A DNA stretch of 64,000 bases from Marinobacter mangrovi. GTDB lineage: Bacteria; Pseudomonadota; Gammaproteobacteria; Pseudomonadales; Oleiphilaceae. The notes below the pieces were generated by a model that had not been told where the DNA came from, searched no databases, and worked only from the letters and a program-made list of their open reading frames with translations. Below are positions 12,548-22,445 of this stretch, one piece after another. Where the stretch lies: assembly GCF_016798325.1 (NCBI RefSeq), contig NZ_JAERVO010000009.1, forward strand, positions 117,238 to 181,237. Reading direction: 5' to 3'. Within the stretch, counting starts at the first letter, position 1. Each line of letters opens with the position of its first letter. Position numbers and translations under genes: made by a program.

Positions 12548-12919
12548 GTGAGCCAATCGACTGAACGTCGCCGCTTTGAACGCATCCTGTTCGATGCACC
12601 CTGCGATATCCACGCCGGAGAGGACGTCTGGCACAGTGAAGTGCTGGATATCTCCATGAAAGGCGTGCTGGTGCGCCGTCCCGAAAACTGGACGGCCAAG
12701 CTGAAGCATCCGTTCGAAATCACCATCCATCTGAACGATCTGGACAGCGGTATTGTCATGGCCGTGGCGTTACGCCATGTGGAAGGTGACCATCTGGGCT
12801 TCCAATGCCAGTACATCGACCTGGACAGTGCCTCTCATCTCAAGCGTCTGGTCGAGCTCAATCTGGGCGACCCGTCGTTGCTGGATCGAGAACTGCGTCA
12901 CCTGATCGAGAGGGACTGA
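12548..12919 (+). CDS. mapZ: PilZ-domain c-di-GMP receptor, MapZ (PA4608) type
   Basis: This 123-residue protein is a single PilZ domain. Both c-di-GMP contacts are visible: RxxxR (Arg8 to Arg12, in ERRRFER) and D/NxSxxG (Asp34 to Gly39, DISMKG). The C-terminal half, with IDLDS, SHL, RLVELNLGD and REL, closely matches my recollection of Pseudomonas aeruginosa PA4608/MapZ, which binds the chemotaxis methyltransferase CheR1 when loaded with c-di-GMP. Position next to radA is the same as PA4608-PA4609. The start is a GTG with an AAGAGA site; no in-frame ATG fits. Partner and role here are inferred from the orthologue. Confidence 0.85.
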   Translation: MSQSTERRRFERILFDAPCDIHAGEDVWHSEVLDISMKGVLVRRPENWTAKLKHPFEITIHLNDLDSGIVMAVALRHVEGDHLGFQCQYIDLDSASHLKRLVELNLGDPSLLDRELRHLIERD

Positions 12920-12932
12920 GCACTCGCTGTAG

Positions 12933-14318
12933 TCAGTTGGCGAGCTCGAGCAGGGCGTCCAGGGCTTCGCTCAGCTTGGTCACCGCGATGACCCGCATGT
13001 TTTCCATCGGCTTGCGCGGCACGTTCGTCTTGGGCACCACGGCGCGAGTGAAGCCGTGCTTGGCGGCTTCGTAGATGCGTTCCTGGCCGCTGGGCACCGG
13101 GCGGATTTCGCCGGACAGACCCACCTCGCCGAAAATCACCAGATCCTGTGGTAATGCCTTGTCCCGGAATGAGGACACGATCGCCGCCAGGATGGCCAGG
13201 TCGGCGCTGGTTTCGCTGACTTTGACGCCGCCCACCACGTTGACGAACACGTCCTGATCGGCCACGTGCATGCCGCCATGGCGATGCAGCACGGCCAGCA
13301 ACATGGCCAGTCGGTTCTGGTCGGTGCCGACGGCAACCCGTCTTGGGTAGCTGCCTTGCGACAAGTCCACCAGCGCCTGGACCTCCACCAGCATCGGGCG
13401 GGTACCTTCCCAGACCACCATGACCACGCTGCCGGGCGCGGCATCCTCCCCGCGATTAAGGAAAATGGCACTGGGGTTTTTCACCTCTTTCAGGCCCTGT
13501 TCCAGCATGGCGAATACCCCCAGCTCGTTGACCGCCCCGAAGCGGTTCTTGATGCCGCGCAGGGTGCGGAAACGGCTGTCGCTGGAGCCTTCCAGCAGGA
13601 TCGAACAGTCGATCATGTGTTCCAGCACTTTCGGGCCGGCGAGGCTGCCGTCCTTGGTGACGTGGCCCACCAAAAACAGGATGGTGCCGGTCTGCTTGGC
13701 AAAGCGGGTCAGGTAGGCGGCGCTTTCCCGAACCTGGGACACGCTGCCCGGCGCGGATTCAACGTCGCTGACGTGCATCACCTGGATCGAGTCCACCACC
13801 AGGATGCGGGGCTTTTCCGTTTCGGCCACCTGGATGATGCGCTCGACACTCGTTTCGGACAGCATCTTGAGGTCACTGGTCGGGACGCCCAGGCGCTTGG
13901 CCCGCAGGGCCACCTGCTGCATGGATTCCTCACCGGTGACGTAGAGCGCCGGGTACTGGCCGGCCAGGTTGCACACCGTCTGCAGCAACAGGGTACTTTT
14001 GCCTGCCCCGGGATGGCCGCCCATCAGAATCGCCGAGCCTTCCACGAGACCGCCGCCCAGCACCCGGTCCAGCTCTTTCATGCCGGAGCTGATGCGGGAT
14101 TGTTCGGTCAGGCTGACCGAATCCAGCGACTGGACGCCGGACAGGCTGCCGGCAAAGCCCTCGAAGCGTGATCCCCGATTGCCGCCGCCGCTCGAGCTGC
14201 TGACGCCGCGGACTTCGCTGATGGTGTTCCAGGCGGAGCAGGCGGAACACTGGCCCTGCCACTTGGAGTAATCCGCACCGCATTCGGTGCACACGTAGGC
14301 GGTCTTGGTCTTGGCCAT
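12933..14318 (-). CDS. radA: DNA repair protein RadA
   Basis: RadA is a RecA-like, DnaB-type branch-migration ATPase used in recombination. The 461 residues contain a C4 zinc finger (Cys10, 13, 24, 27), a Walker A GGHPGAGKST at 100-109, the RadA-specific KNRFG motif and a C-terminal Lon-like domain. It converges on mapZ, with a 13-base gap between the two stop codons. No obvious terminator separates it from mapZ. Confidence 0.97.
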   Translation of the reverse strand: MAKTKTAYVCTECGADYSKWQGQCSACSAWNTISEVRGVSSSSGGGNRGSRFEGFAGSLSGVQSLDSVSLTEQSRISSGMKELDRVLGGGLVEGSAILMGGHPGAGKSTLLLQTVCNLAGQYPALYVTGEESMQQVALRAKRLGVPTSDLKMLSETSVERIIQVAETEKPRILVVDSIQVMHVSDVESAPGSVSQVRESAAYLTRFAKQTGTILFLVGHVTKDGSLAGPKVLEHMIDCSILLEGSSDSRFRTLRGIKNRFGAVNELGVFAMLEQGLKEVKNPSAIFLNRGEDAAPGSVVMVVWEGTRPMLVEVQALVDLSQGSYPRRVAVGTDQNRLAMLLAVLHRHGGMHVADQDVFVNVVGGVKVSETSADLAILAAIVSSFRDKALPQDLVIFGEVGLSGEIRPVPSGQERIYEAAKHGFTRAVVPKTNVPRKPMENMRVIAVTKLSEALDALLELAN

Positions 14319-14382
14319 GGTTGCTCGATCGTCGGGGAAAGGGGAGGGCAGCCGGTCGGGCGACCGGCTGCCGGCGCTGGGA

Positions 14383-16044
14383 TCAGGCCAGCTTCTTGTA
14401 CTTCATGCGCTGGGGCACCATCGCGGAGTCGCCCTTGCGCTGCTTGTGGTCTTCGTCGTATTCGGTGAAGTTGCCTTCGAAGAATACGGCTTCACTGTCG
14501 CCCTCAAAGGCGAGAATGTGGGTGGCCACACGGTCCAGGAACCAGCGGTCGTGCGAGATCACCAGCGCGGCGCCTGGGAAATTGAGCAGCGCCTCTTCCA
14601 GTGCCCGCAGGGTTTCCACGTCCAGGTCGTTGGTCGGTTCGTCCAGCAGGAGGACGTTGCCGCCTTCCTTCAGCAGCTTGGCCAGGTGCAGTCGGTTCCG
14701 CTCGCCGCCGGACAGGTCGCCGACCCGCTTCTGCTGGTCGCTGCCCTTGAAGTTGAAACGGCCCACGTAGGCGCGGGACGGCGTCTGGTAGTTGCCCACC
14801 TGGATGATGTCCTGGCCGTCGCTCAGCTCTTCCCAGACGGTCTTGTCGCCGTCCAGGTCGCGCATCTGATCGACGTAGGCCAACTTGACGGTTTCACCAA
14901 CGGTGATGGTGCCGGCATCCGGCTGGTCCACGCCGGCGATCATGCGGAACAGGGTGGATTTACCCGCACCGTTACCCCCGATGATGCCGACAATGGCGCC
15001 CGGCGGTACCCGGAAGTCCAGGTTTTCATAGAGCAGGCGACCTTCAAAGGCCTTGCTCACGCCGTCGACCTCGATCACCTTGTCGCCCAGGCGCGGTCCG
15101 GGCGGAATGTACAGTTCGTTGGTCTCGTTGCGCTTCTGGAAATCCTGGGAGCTCATTTCCTCGAAGCGGGCCAGACGGGCCTTGCTCTTGGACTGGCGGC
15201 CCTTGGCGTTGCTGCGCACCCACTCCAGCTCGTGCTTGATGGTCTTCTGGCGGGCCACTTCCTGCTTGGCTTCGATTTCCAGCCGCTTCTCCTTGGCTTC
15301 CAGCCATTGGCTGTAGTTGCCTTCGAAGGGAATGCCCTGGCCGCGGTCCAGTTCCAGGATCCAGCCGGCGACGTTGTCGAGGAAGTAACGATCGTGAGTG
15401 ATTGCCACTACGGTACCGCTGAAGTCGTGCAGGAAGCGCTCCAGCCACGCCACGGATTCGGCATCCAGGTGGTTGGTGGGCTCGTCCAGCAGCAGCATGT
15501 CCGGGCTGGACAGCAGCAGGCGGCACAGGGCGACACGGCGGCGCTCACCACCGGACAGGTTGGCGACCTTGGCGTCCCAGGCCGGCAGGCGCAGGGCATC
15601 GGCGGCGACTTCCAGCTTGCGTTCGATGTCGTGGCCGTCGGCGGCCTGGATGAAGCTTTCCAGCTCACCCTGCTTCTTGGCCAGGGCATCGAAGTCCGCA
15701 TCCGGCTCGGCATAGGCGGCATAGACCTGGTCCAGTTCCGCCAGGGCGTCGTGAACACCGGAAACCGCTTCGTCGACGATTTCCTTCACGGTCTTGCTGT
15801 CGTCCAGTTCCGGCTCCTGCGGCAGGTAACCGACGTTGATGCCGGGCTGCGGACGGGCTTCGCCGATGTAGTCCTGGTCGATGCCAGCCATGATGCGCAG
15901 CAGCGTCGACTTACCGGCGCCGTTCAGACCCAGCACGCCGATCTTGGCGCCGGGGAAGAAGCTCAGGGAAATATCCTTGAGGATTTCGCGCTTGGGCGGG
16001 ACGACTTTGCCCACGCGATTCATGGTGTAGACGTATTGAGCCAT
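14383..16044 (-). CDS. ettA: Energy-dependent translational throttle ABC-F protein EttA
   Basis: EttA binds the ribosomal E site and gates the first steps of elongation according to ATP/ADP. At 553 residues it matches the family. Two ABC cassettes are visible, each with Walker A (GLNGAGKST, GGNGAGKST) and signature LSGGERRRVAL or LSGGERNRLHL followed by DEPTNHLD or DEPTNDLD. The frame is open 55 codons further upstream, but that part has no similarity to the family and the ATG at 16044 gives the normal N-terminus MAQYVYTMNRVGK. It has no transmembrane part. Confidence 0.96.
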   Translation of the reverse strand: MAQYVYTMNRVGKVVPPKREILKDISLSFFPGAKIGVLGLNGAGKSTLLRIMAGIDQDYIGEARPQPGINVGYLPQEPELDDSKTVKEIVDEAVSGVHDALAELDQVYAAYAEPDADFDALAKKQGELESFIQAADGHDIERKLEVAADALRLPAWDAKVANLSGGERRRVALCRLLLSSPDMLLLDEPTNHLDAESVAWLERFLHDFSGTVVAITHDRYFLDNVAGWILELDRGQGIPFEGNYSQWLEAKEKRLEIEAKQEVARQKTIKHELEWVRSNAKGRQSKSKARLARFEEMSSQDFQKRNETNELYIPPGPRLGDKVIEVDGVSKAFEGRLLYENLDFRVPPGAIVGIIGGNGAGKSTLFRMIAGVDQPDAGTITVGETVKLAYVDQMRDLDGDKTVWEELSDGQDIIQVGNYQTPSRAYVGRFNFKGSDQQKRVGDLSGGERNRLHLAKLLKEGGNVLLLDEPTNDLDVETLRALEEALLNFPGAALVISHDRWFLDRVATHILAFEGDSEAVFFEGNFTEYDEDHKQRKGDSAMVPQRMKYKKLA

Positions 16045-16245
16045 TTTTAGGCAGTGTCCTCTGGTTGAATTGGGGACGGCCGGGGTGTGGATAACCGCGT
16101 CGGGACCCCGGAAAAGATCAGTTCTAGAAGGCGTACTACGGTAGCGAAACGGGGTGGTTTTGGCAATTCGGCAAGGCCTGTAACGTCGCCCGCGAAAAAC
16201 CCGTATCATGCGGGTTAAAAGATGATTTAAGGCGGGCTTTTGGGC

Positions 16246-16251
16246 TAGAAT
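16246..16251 (+). promoter_or_regulatory. Candidate -10 element of glyA
   Basis: TAGAAT lies about 47 bases before glyA. The best partner 17 bases upstream (TGATTT) is a poor -35. The 253-base gap between the divergent ettA and glyA genes shows no other clear feature. Confidence 0.4.
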
Positions 16252-16297
16252 ACGGGCCCTCCAAATTTCTGATCAGCCATACAGGGGCAGCGCATCC

Positions 16298-17554
16298 ATG
16301 TTTAACCGTGATATGAAAATCGCCGGCTTCGATGATGATGTCTGGAACGCCATCCAGGCGGAGACCGAACGGCAGGAAGCTCACATCGAGCTGATTGCGT
16401 CCGAGAACTACACCAGCCCGCGAGTCATGGAAGCGCAGGGCAGCGTCCTGACCAACAAATACGCTGAAGGCTATCCCGGCAAGCGTTACTACGGCGGCTG
16501 TGAGCACGTCGATGTGGTCGAGGAACTGGCCATCGAACGCGCCAAGAAGCTGTTCGGCGCCGCGTACGCCAACGTCCAGCCGCACTCTGGCTCCCAGGCG
16601 AACAGCGCCGTGTACATGGCGCTGGTCAAGCCGGGCGACACCGTGCTGGGTATGAGCCTGGCCCACGGCGGCCACCTGACCCACGGGGCTTCCGTCAACT
16701 TCTCCGGCAAGATCTACAAGGCTGTCCAGTATGGCCTGAACCCGGAAACCGGTCTGATCGACTACGACGAAGTCGAGCGTCTGGCTGACGAGCACAAACC
16801 GAAGATGATCGTGGCCGGCTTCTCCGCGTACTCGCAGCACCTGGATTTTGCCCGCTTCCGTGCGATTGCGGACAAGGTCGGCGCCTACCTGTTCGTGGAT
16901 ATGGCCCACGTAGCCGGCCTGGTCGCCGCCGGCGTCTATCCGGACCCGATGCCGCACGCCCACGTGGTCGCCACCACCACCCACAAAACCCTGCGCGGTC
17001 CTCGTGGTGGTCTGATCCTGGCTTGTGCCGACGAAGACATCCAGAAGAAGCTGAACTCTGCCGTCTTCCCGGGTGGCCAGGGTGGTCCGCTGATGCACGT
17101 CATCGCCGCCAAGGCCGTGTGCTTCAAGGAAGCCATGGGCGATGAGTTCCGGGACTACCAGAAGCAGGTCATCAAGAACGCCCAGGCGATGGCGAGCGTC
17201 TTCGTCGAGCGCGGTTTCGATGTGGTCTCCGGCGGCACCGAGAACCACCTGTTCCTGCTGAGCCTGATCAAGCAGGATATCACCGGTAAGGACGCGGATG
17301 CCGCGCTGGGCAAGGCGCACATCACCGTCAACAAGAACGCGGTGCCCAACGACCCGCGTTCGCCGTTTGTCACGTCCGGTCTGCGCATCGGGACTCCGGC
17401 AGTCACTACCCGTGGTTTCGGTGAAGGTGAGTGCCGTGACCTGGCCGGCTGGATCTGTGACATTCTGGACGACCTGGACAACGAGTCGACCATCAACCGC
17501 GTACGCGAACAGGTCGAAGATCTGTGCAAGCGTTTCCCGGTGTACGCCGGCTGA
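16298..17554 (+). CDS. glyA: Serine hydroxymethyltransferase
   Basis: GlyA interconverts serine and glycine while loading one-carbon units on tetrahydrofolate; it needs pyridoxal phosphate. The 418-residue sequence contains IELIASEN near the start, [13 protein letters not shown], and the PLP lysine Lys230 in [11 protein letters not shown] standard ATG start is used. glyA lies just upstream of nrdR and the riboflavin genes. Confidence 0.98.
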   Translation: MFNRDMKIAGFDDDVWNAIQAETERQEAHIELIASENYTSPRVMEAQGSVLTNKYAEGYPGKRYYGGCEHVDVVEELAIERAKKLFGAAYANVQPHSGSQANSAVYMALVKPGDTVLGMSLAHGGHLTHGASVNFSGKIYKAVQYGLNPETGLIDYDEVERLADEHKPKMIVAGFSAYSQHLDFARFRAIADKVGAYLFVDMAHVAGLVAAGVYPDPMPHAHVVATTTHKTLRGPRGGLILACADEDIQKKLNSAVFPGGQGGPLMHVIAAKAVCFKEAMGDEFRDYQKQVIKNAQAMASVFVERGFDVVSGGTENHLFLLSLIKQDITGKDADAALGKAHITVNKNAVPNDPRSPFVTSGLRIGTPAVTTRGFGEGECRDLAGWICDILDDLDNESTINRVREQVEDLCKRFPVYAG

Positions 17555-17611
17555 GCGTCGACACACTGAGCGGGCGCCCGTTGGCGCCCTGATGGGCTGG
17601 GAGTAGCCACC

Positions 17612-18130
17612 ATGCATTGTCCGTTTTGCGGCGAAGCAGACACCAAGGTTATCGATTCGCGACTGGTTGCCGAGGGCGACCAGGTGCGGCGTCGCCGTGA
17701 GTGCCTGTCCTGCAAGGAGCGGTTCACGACGTTCGAGTCGGCGGAACTGGTCATGCCCCGCGTGGTCAAGCAGGACGGCACGCGCCAGCCTTTCGATGAG
17801 GACAAGCTGCGCTCCGGCATCATGAAAGCGCTGGAGAAGCGGCCGGTCAGTATCGAGGAAATTGAAGCGTCGCTGAACCGCATCAAGTTCCGGCTGCGTG
17901 CCCGGGGCGAGCGAGAGATCAAATCCATGGAGTTGGGTGAGGAGGTGATGACCGAACTGCGCCAACTGGATCAGGTCGCTTACGTCCGCTTTGCCTCCGT
18001 CTATCGCAGTTTCCAGGATATCAACGAATTCAAGGAAGAGATTGAACGTCTGACCGTCCACATGGGCGACAAGGCGGACGCGGTCGATGTCGCCAAAGCG
18101 CTGACGGCGCCCGACAAATCCAAAGACTGA
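17612..18130 (+). CDS. nrdR: Transcriptional repressor NrdR
   Basis: NrdR represses ribonucleotide reductase genes in response to ATP/dATP. The 172-residue protein begins with a zinc ribbon (Cys3, Cys6, Cys31, Cys34) followed by an ATP-cone domain (about 48-140). The tail is somewhat longer than the usual 150-160 residues. It precedes ribD by 12 bases, the order commonly seen in proteobacteria. No NrdR box was found near the genes of this window. Confidence 0.96.
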   Translation: MHCPFCGEADTKVIDSRLVAEGDQVRRRRECLSCKERFTTFESAELVMPRVVKQDGTRQPFDEDKLRSGIMKALEKRPVSIEEIEASLNRIKFRLRARGEREIKSMELGEEVMTELRQLDQVAYVRFASVYRSFQDINEFKEEIERLTVHMGDKADAVDVAKALTAPDKSKD

Positions 18131-18142
18131 AGGGCCGCTGCA

Positions 18143-19285
18143 TTGAACTCCCATGATGAGCAGGCCCGGACCGACGCCGCCATGATGGCCCGTGCCATTC
18201 AGCTGGCCTGGCGTGGGCGTTTCTCCACCCATCCCAATCCTCGTGTGGGCTGTGTCATCTGCGTAGGCGACGACGTCGTCGGTGAGGGATGGCATGAGCG
18301 GGCCGGCGAACCCCACGCCGAAGTACATGCCCTGCGCGCTGCCGGCGAGCGGGCCCGCGGGGCCACGGCCTATGTCACACTTGAGCCCTGCAGTCATTAC
18401 GGGCGCACGCCGCCCTGTGCCGATGCATTGGTGAAAGCCGGTTTGAGCCGGGTCGTGGTGGCCATGACGGACCCCAATCCCGCGGTGGCCGGGCGCGGCC
18501 TCAAGCGGTTGCGCGACGCCGGTATCGAGGTGGTGGAAGGCGTCCTGTCTGCCGAAGCCGAATCGCTCAACCCGGGCTACCTGTACCGGATGCGCAGCGG
18601 CCGGCCGCTTTTCCGGGTGAAAGTGGCGGCCAGTCTGGATGGGCGGACCGCCATGGCTTCGGGTGAAAGCCAATGGATCACCGGGCCCGCTGCCCGCCGT
18701 GACGTCCAGCGCCTGCGTGCCATGAGCGATGCCATACTGACCGGCGTGGGGACGATCCTCGCCGATGACCCATCGCTGACGGTGCGTCCCGATGAAATGG
18801 GCGATCTGCACGACGCCGTGCCTCCGGGGCCGCAGCCACAGCGGATTATCCTCGACAGCCAGCTGCGAACGCCGCCGACCGCACGGGTGCTGACCACCGG
18901 TCCGGTCTGGATTTTCTGCGGCGAGGCGGTGGCCGATAGCGAGGCAGCTCGCGAACTGACCGCCCGTGGTGCGCGTATACAACCGCTGCCGGACGGTTCT
19001 GGTCGACTGAATCTGTTGGATGTCGCCCGGGCTGTTGCCGAGGCCGGCATCAATGAGGTTCTGGTGGAAGCCGGACCGACGCTGGCCGGCGCCGTGGTGG
19101 CGGCGCAACTGGCGGATGAATTCTGGCTGTACCAGGCGCCGGTGTTCCTGGGCAGTGACGGTCGACCGACCGTGGACTTGCCACTGGCCCGGATGGCCGA
19201 CCGCAAATTCTGGAAGGTCCGTGACCGTCGCCAGATCGGTGATGATCTACGCTTGATCCTGACGCCGGCCACTGTGGTTGCCTGA
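18143..19285 (+). CDS. ribD: Bifunctional riboflavin deaminase/reductase
   Basis: RibD deaminates and then reduces the GTP-derived pyrimidine in riboflavin synthesis. The N-terminal deaminase has the zinc-site motifs HAEVHAL and EPCSHYGRTPPC; the C-terminal reductase has SLDGRTAMASGESQWIT and VEAGPTLAGA. Length is 380 residues with the TTG at 18143, which has an AAGGG site upstream. An in-frame ATG pair at 18182/18185 would give a shorter N-terminus nearer to the Escherichia coli one, so the start is uncertain. Riboflavin synthase, often the next gene, is not present. Confidence 0.95.
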   Translation: MNSHDEQARTDAAMMARAIQLAWRGRFSTHPNPRVGCVICVGDDVVGEGWHERAGEPHAEVHALRAAGERARGATAYVTLEPCSHYGRTPPCADALVKAGLSRVVVAMTDPNPAVAGRGLKRLRDAGIEVVEGVLSAEAESLNPGYLYRMRSGRPLFRVKVAASLDGRTAMASGESQWITGPAARRDVQRLRAMSDAILTGVGTILADDPSLTVRPDEMGDLHDAVPPGPQPQRIILDSQLRTPPTARVLTTGPVWIFCGEAVADSEAARELTARGARIQPLPDGSGRLNLLDVARAVAEAGINEVLVEAGPTLAGAVVAAQLADEFWLYQAPVFLGSDGRPTVDLPLARMADRKFWKVRDRRQIGDDLRLILTPATVVA

Positions 19286-19349
19286 GGCCGCGCAGTGGCC
19301 GGCGTCGGGTGACCGTGACCTGTTTTCTGAGCAAAGGGTGCAATCTGTT

Positions 19350-20462
19350 ATGGCACTGAACACGATCGAAGAGATTATTGAGGACATTCGTCAGGGCAAG
19401 ATGGTCATCCTGATGGACGACGAGGACCGGGAAAACGAAGGCGATCTGGTGATGGCGGCGGAATTCTGCACGCCGGAGGCCATCAACTTCATGGCCCGCC
19501 ACGGTCGCGGCCTGATCTGCATGCCCATGACGCGCCAGCGTTGCGAACAGCTGGACCTGCCGCTGATGGTGCAGAAGAACGCGTCCGGCTTCGGCACGAA
19601 ATTCACGCTGTCGATCGAGGCGGCGGAAGGCGTCAGTACCGGTATTTCTGCGGCCGATCGTGCGCGCACCGTGCTCGCGGCTGCGGCGAAAGATGCAAAG
19701 CCCTCTGACATCGTGCAGCCGGGCCATATCTTTCCGCTGATGAGCGATCCCGGCGGCGTACTGAGCCGGGCCGGGCATACCGAGGCGTCCTGTGATCTGG
19801 CGGCCCTGGCGGGTGCTGAACCGACTGGCGTGATCTGTGAAATCATGAACGACGACGGTTCCATGGCCCGCCGCGAGGATCTGGAAACCTTTGCCCAGGA
19901 GCATGGCCTGAAAATCGGCACCATCGCCGACCTGATCCACTACCGTACCCTGCACGAGCGCACCATCGAGTGCATCGAGGAGCACGAGCTGGATACGGAG
20001 TACGGCGTATTCCAGCTGCACACCTATCGTGACACCATTCAGGGCGGCACCCACCTGGCGCTGACCATGGGTAACGTGCAGGAAGGTGAGCCGGTCCTGG
20101 TGCGAGTCCATATCACCGACACCCTGCGCGATCTGCTGGGCGCACGGCGCACCGGTTCCCACAGCTGGCCCCTGCACCGGGCGCTTGAGAAAGTGGGCGC
20201 GGAAGGCCGCGGTGTCGTGGTCATCCTGAACAGCGGCGAAGACAGCTACAATCTGGACGACCGCATTCACGAATTTTTTGACGAAGGGCCCCGATCGGCC
20301 GCCAAGGGCAGTTCCGGTGTCTACTTTACCGTCGGCACAGGCTCCCAGATCCTGCGTGATCTGGGCGTTGGTAAAATGCGCCTGCTGAGTGCGCCGATCA
20401 AGTTCTCCGCGATTTCCGGCTTCGACCTGGAAGTAGTGGAATACCTGCCCTTCAACCCATAA
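19350..20462 (+). CDS. ribB: 3,4-dihydroxy-2-butanone-4-phosphate synthase with degenerate GTP cyclohydrolase II domain
   Basis: The N-terminal 200 residues are a complete RibB with the acidic catalytic loop [10 protein letters not shown] (23-32) and the HTEASCDLA segment. The C-terminal part aligns with GTP cyclohydrolase II but lacks the zinc-binding cysteines (no RCDCG-type motif; [13 protein letters not shown] stands there), so it is unlikely to open GTP. This matches the RibBX-type fusion known in gammaproteobacteria; a true ribA should lie elsewhere. ATG 19350 has an AAAGGG site; the frame is open 24 codons further upstream. Protein length is 370 residues. Confidence 0.93.
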   Translation: MALNTIEEIIEDIRQGKMVILMDDEDRENEGDLVMAAEFCTPEAINFMARHGRGLICMPMTRQRCEQLDLPLMVQKNASGFGTKFTLSIEAAEGVSTGISAADRARTVLAAAAKDAKPSDIVQPGHIFPLMSDPGGVLSRAGHTEASCDLAALAGAEPTGVICEIMNDDGSMARREDLETFAQEHGLKIGTIADLIHYRTLHERTIECIEEHELDTEYGVFQLHTYRDTIQGGTHLALTMGNVQEGEPVLVRVHITDTLRDLLGARRTGSHSWPLHRALEKVGAEGRGVVVILNSGEDSYNLDDRIHEFFDEGPRSAAKGSSGVYFTVGTGSQILRDLGVGKMRLLSAPIKFSAISGFDLEVVEYLPFNP

Positions 20463-20507
20463 ACCGCCGGCGTCCGTGGTGACGGGTCCGGGAAACAGGA
20501 GTTAGAC

Positions 20508-20984
20508 ATGTCTGGAATCAAGACGCTGGAAGGTGATTTCACCCAGTGCAGCGGGCGTTATGCGCTCGTCGTTGGCCGCTTCAATGCGTTCGTCGTAGAA
20601 AGTCTGGTCGACGGCGCGATCGACACGCTGCGCCGCTATGGCATCGCGGAGAGCGATATCACGGTCGTCCGGGTGCCCGGCGCCTATGAAATGCCGCTGG
20701 CGGTCAAGCGGGTGGCTGAAACCGGCGAGTACGATGCGATCATCGCCCTGGGTGCCGTGATTCGTGGCGGTACGCCGCATTTCGATTATGTGGCCGGTGA
20801 GGCCTCCAGCGGTCTGGGTGCGGTCAGTCTGGACACCAACGTGCCGGTGGCCTTTGGCGTATTAACCGTCGATTCCATCGAACAGGCGATTGAGCGTTCC
20901 GGCACCAAGGCCGGTAACAAGGGCGCTGAAGCCGCCGTGACCGCGCTGGAAATGGTCAGCCTGTTCAAGAAGATAGGTGAGTGA
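20508..20984 (+). CDS. ribH: 6,7-dimethyl-8-ribityllumazine synthase
   Basis: RibH joins the two riboflavin precursors to form lumazine, usually as a 60-mer or smaller shell. The 158-residue protein has GRFN near the start, PGAYEMPLA, the catalytic RGGTPHF and a normal length. A strong AGGAG site lies before the ATG. Its stop overlaps the nusB start by one base. Confidence 0.97.
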   Translation: MSGIKTLEGDFTQCSGRYALVVGRFNAFVVESLVDGAIDTLRRYGIAESDITVVRVPGAYEMPLAVKRVAETGEYDAIIALGAVIRGGTPHFDYVAGEASSGLGAVSLDTNVPVAFGVLTVDSIEQAIERSGTKAGNKGAEAAVTALEMVSLFKKIGE

Positions 20985-21460
20985 TGAGCGACCAGGAACC
21001 AACCGCGCCGGAAAGCCCCGGCAGCAGCGCCCCGAAAGCCGGTGAGCGCCGCCGTGCCCGTGCCCTCGTGATGCAGGCGCTCTACCATCGCCATTATTCG
21101 AAGAGCTCGATCAGTGACATCGAGGCGGAATTCATGGTGGACAACGACATGTCCAAGGTGGACTCCGCCTATTTCCGGGATCTGCTGCGCGGCATCCACC
21201 GCGAACAGGGCGATCTGGACCGCACCTTCGAACCGTTCCTCGACCGGCCGCTGGGTGAGGTGGATCCGATCGAGCTGGCGATCCTGCGCCTGGGTACCTA
21301 CGAGCTCAAGCATCGCATCGACGTTCCCTACCGAGTGGTGATCAACGAAGGCATCGAGCTGGCCAAGCGCTTTGGCGGCACCGAAGGCCACAAGTTCGTC
21401 AACAGCGTGCTCGACAAGCTGAGTCGGCGCCTGCGACTGGCAGAGACCCGGCCACGCTGA
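20984..21460 (+). CDS. nusB: Transcription antitermination factor NusB
   Basis: NusB binds boxA RNA with ribosomal protein S10 in rRNA antitermination. The 158-residue product has the [13 protein letters not shown] opening, [17 protein letters not shown] and the C-terminal [12 protein letters not shown] typical of the family. The start ATG 20984 forms TGATG with the ribH stop; a GTG three bases earlier is also in frame. The N-terminal 20 residues are a flexible Pro/Glu/Ser-rich extension. Confidence 0.96.
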   Translation: MSDQEPTAPESPGSSAPKAGERRRARALVMQALYHRHYSKSSISDIEAEFMVDNDMSKVDSAYFRDLLRGIHREQGDLDRTFEPFLDRPLGEVDPIELAILRLGTYELKHRIDVPYRVVINEGIELAKRFGGTEGHKFVNSVLDKLSRRLRLAETRPR

Positions 21461-21485
21461 TCCGGCCGGGTCACTGGAGTTGATG

Positions 21486-22445
21486 ATGGGCGAGTTCGAG
21501 CTGATCCGGCAGTATTTCCAGCCGGTAGCCCAGCGCACATTGCATCCGGATGTGGAGCTTGGAATCGGCGATGACTGCGCGATTCAGCGCATCGAGCCGG
21601 GTCAGGTTCTGGTGTTTTCGATGGACACGCTGGTGGACGGCATCCACTTTCCCAGTGGGTATGCCCCGGACCGGCTTGCCCGGCGCGCCCTGGCCGTGGC
21701 GGCCAGTGATCTTGCCGCGATGGGTGCTGAGCCGGTGTGCTTCACACTGGGACTCACGTTGCCAGAGGCGAATCCCGACTGGCTGGATCCGTTTGCCGCA
21801 GCGCTGGCGCAAGCCGCTGAGGATTTCGGTCTGTCGCTGGCCGGCGGCGATACTACCCGCGGACCCCTGACCTTGACACTCCAGGTGCATGGCTCCGTGC
21901 CGGATGGCCAGGCGTTGTTGCGCAGCGGCGCCCGGCCTGGCGACCTGGTGGCGGTCTCCGGCACCCTGGGGGATGCCGCCGCAGCCCTCGGCTATTTGAA
22001 TGAGTCCGCTCCCGGCGAACAGCAGCAAGCACTTCTGCAAAAATATCATCAGCCAGAGCCCCGCCTGGATTTGGGGTGGGCCCTGCGTGGTCGTGCCAGT
22101 GCGGCGATCGATATCTCCGACGGCCTGATGGCCGATTTGGGGCACATTCTGCAGGCCTCCGGTTGTGGCGCCGTCATCGATGCCGCCCGAATTCCGTTGT
22201 CTCCCGCCTTGAACGCATTAGCCGGCGAGCGGGCGATCAGCCATGCGTTGCGGGGCGGTGACGACTATGAACTATGCTTTACGCTGCCTGCCCGACACTG
22301 GGATGCAGTGAAACAGAAAAGTCCCGTTCCCGTTCAGGTGATCGGGGAAATCGTTGCCGAGCCGGGCCTGACACTGACGAACGCCGACCAGGACGCGTCT
22401 CCGCTGCGGTCCGGTTATGAGCATTTCGGAGTCGCCAATGACTGA
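21486..22445 (+). CDS. thiL: Thiamine-monophosphate kinase
   Basis: ThiL phosphorylates thiamine monophosphate to thiamine diphosphate. The 319-residue protein shows GEFELI at the N-terminus, IGDDCA, DLAAMGA, GGDTTRGPL and DISDGLMADLGHI, the conserved ATP and magnesium segments. Three in-frame starts lie in a row (TTG 21480, ATG 21483, ATG 21486); the last has the best spacing from GGAG. Overlaps pgpA by 8 bases. Confidence 0.96.
   Translation: MGEFELIRQYFQPVAQRTLHPDVELGIGDDCAIQRIEPGQVLVFSMDTLVDGIHFPSGYAPDRLARRALAVAASDLAAMGAEPVCFTLGLTLPEANPDWLDPFAAALAQAAEDFGLSLAGGDTTRGPLTLTLQVHGSVPDGQALLRSGARPGDLVAVSGTLGDAAAALGYLNESAPGEQQQALLQKYHQPEPRLDLGWALRGRASAAIDISDGLMADLGHILQASGCGAVIDAARIPLSPALNALAGERAISHALRGGDDYELCFTLPARHWDAVKQKSPVPVQVIGEIVAEPGLTLTNADQDASPLRSGYEHFGVAND

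Noticed and set aside
17555..20507. FMN riboswitch upstream of the riboflavin genes
   Set aside because: Gaps before nrdR, ribD, ribB and ribH are too short and lack the RFN-element conserved blocks.
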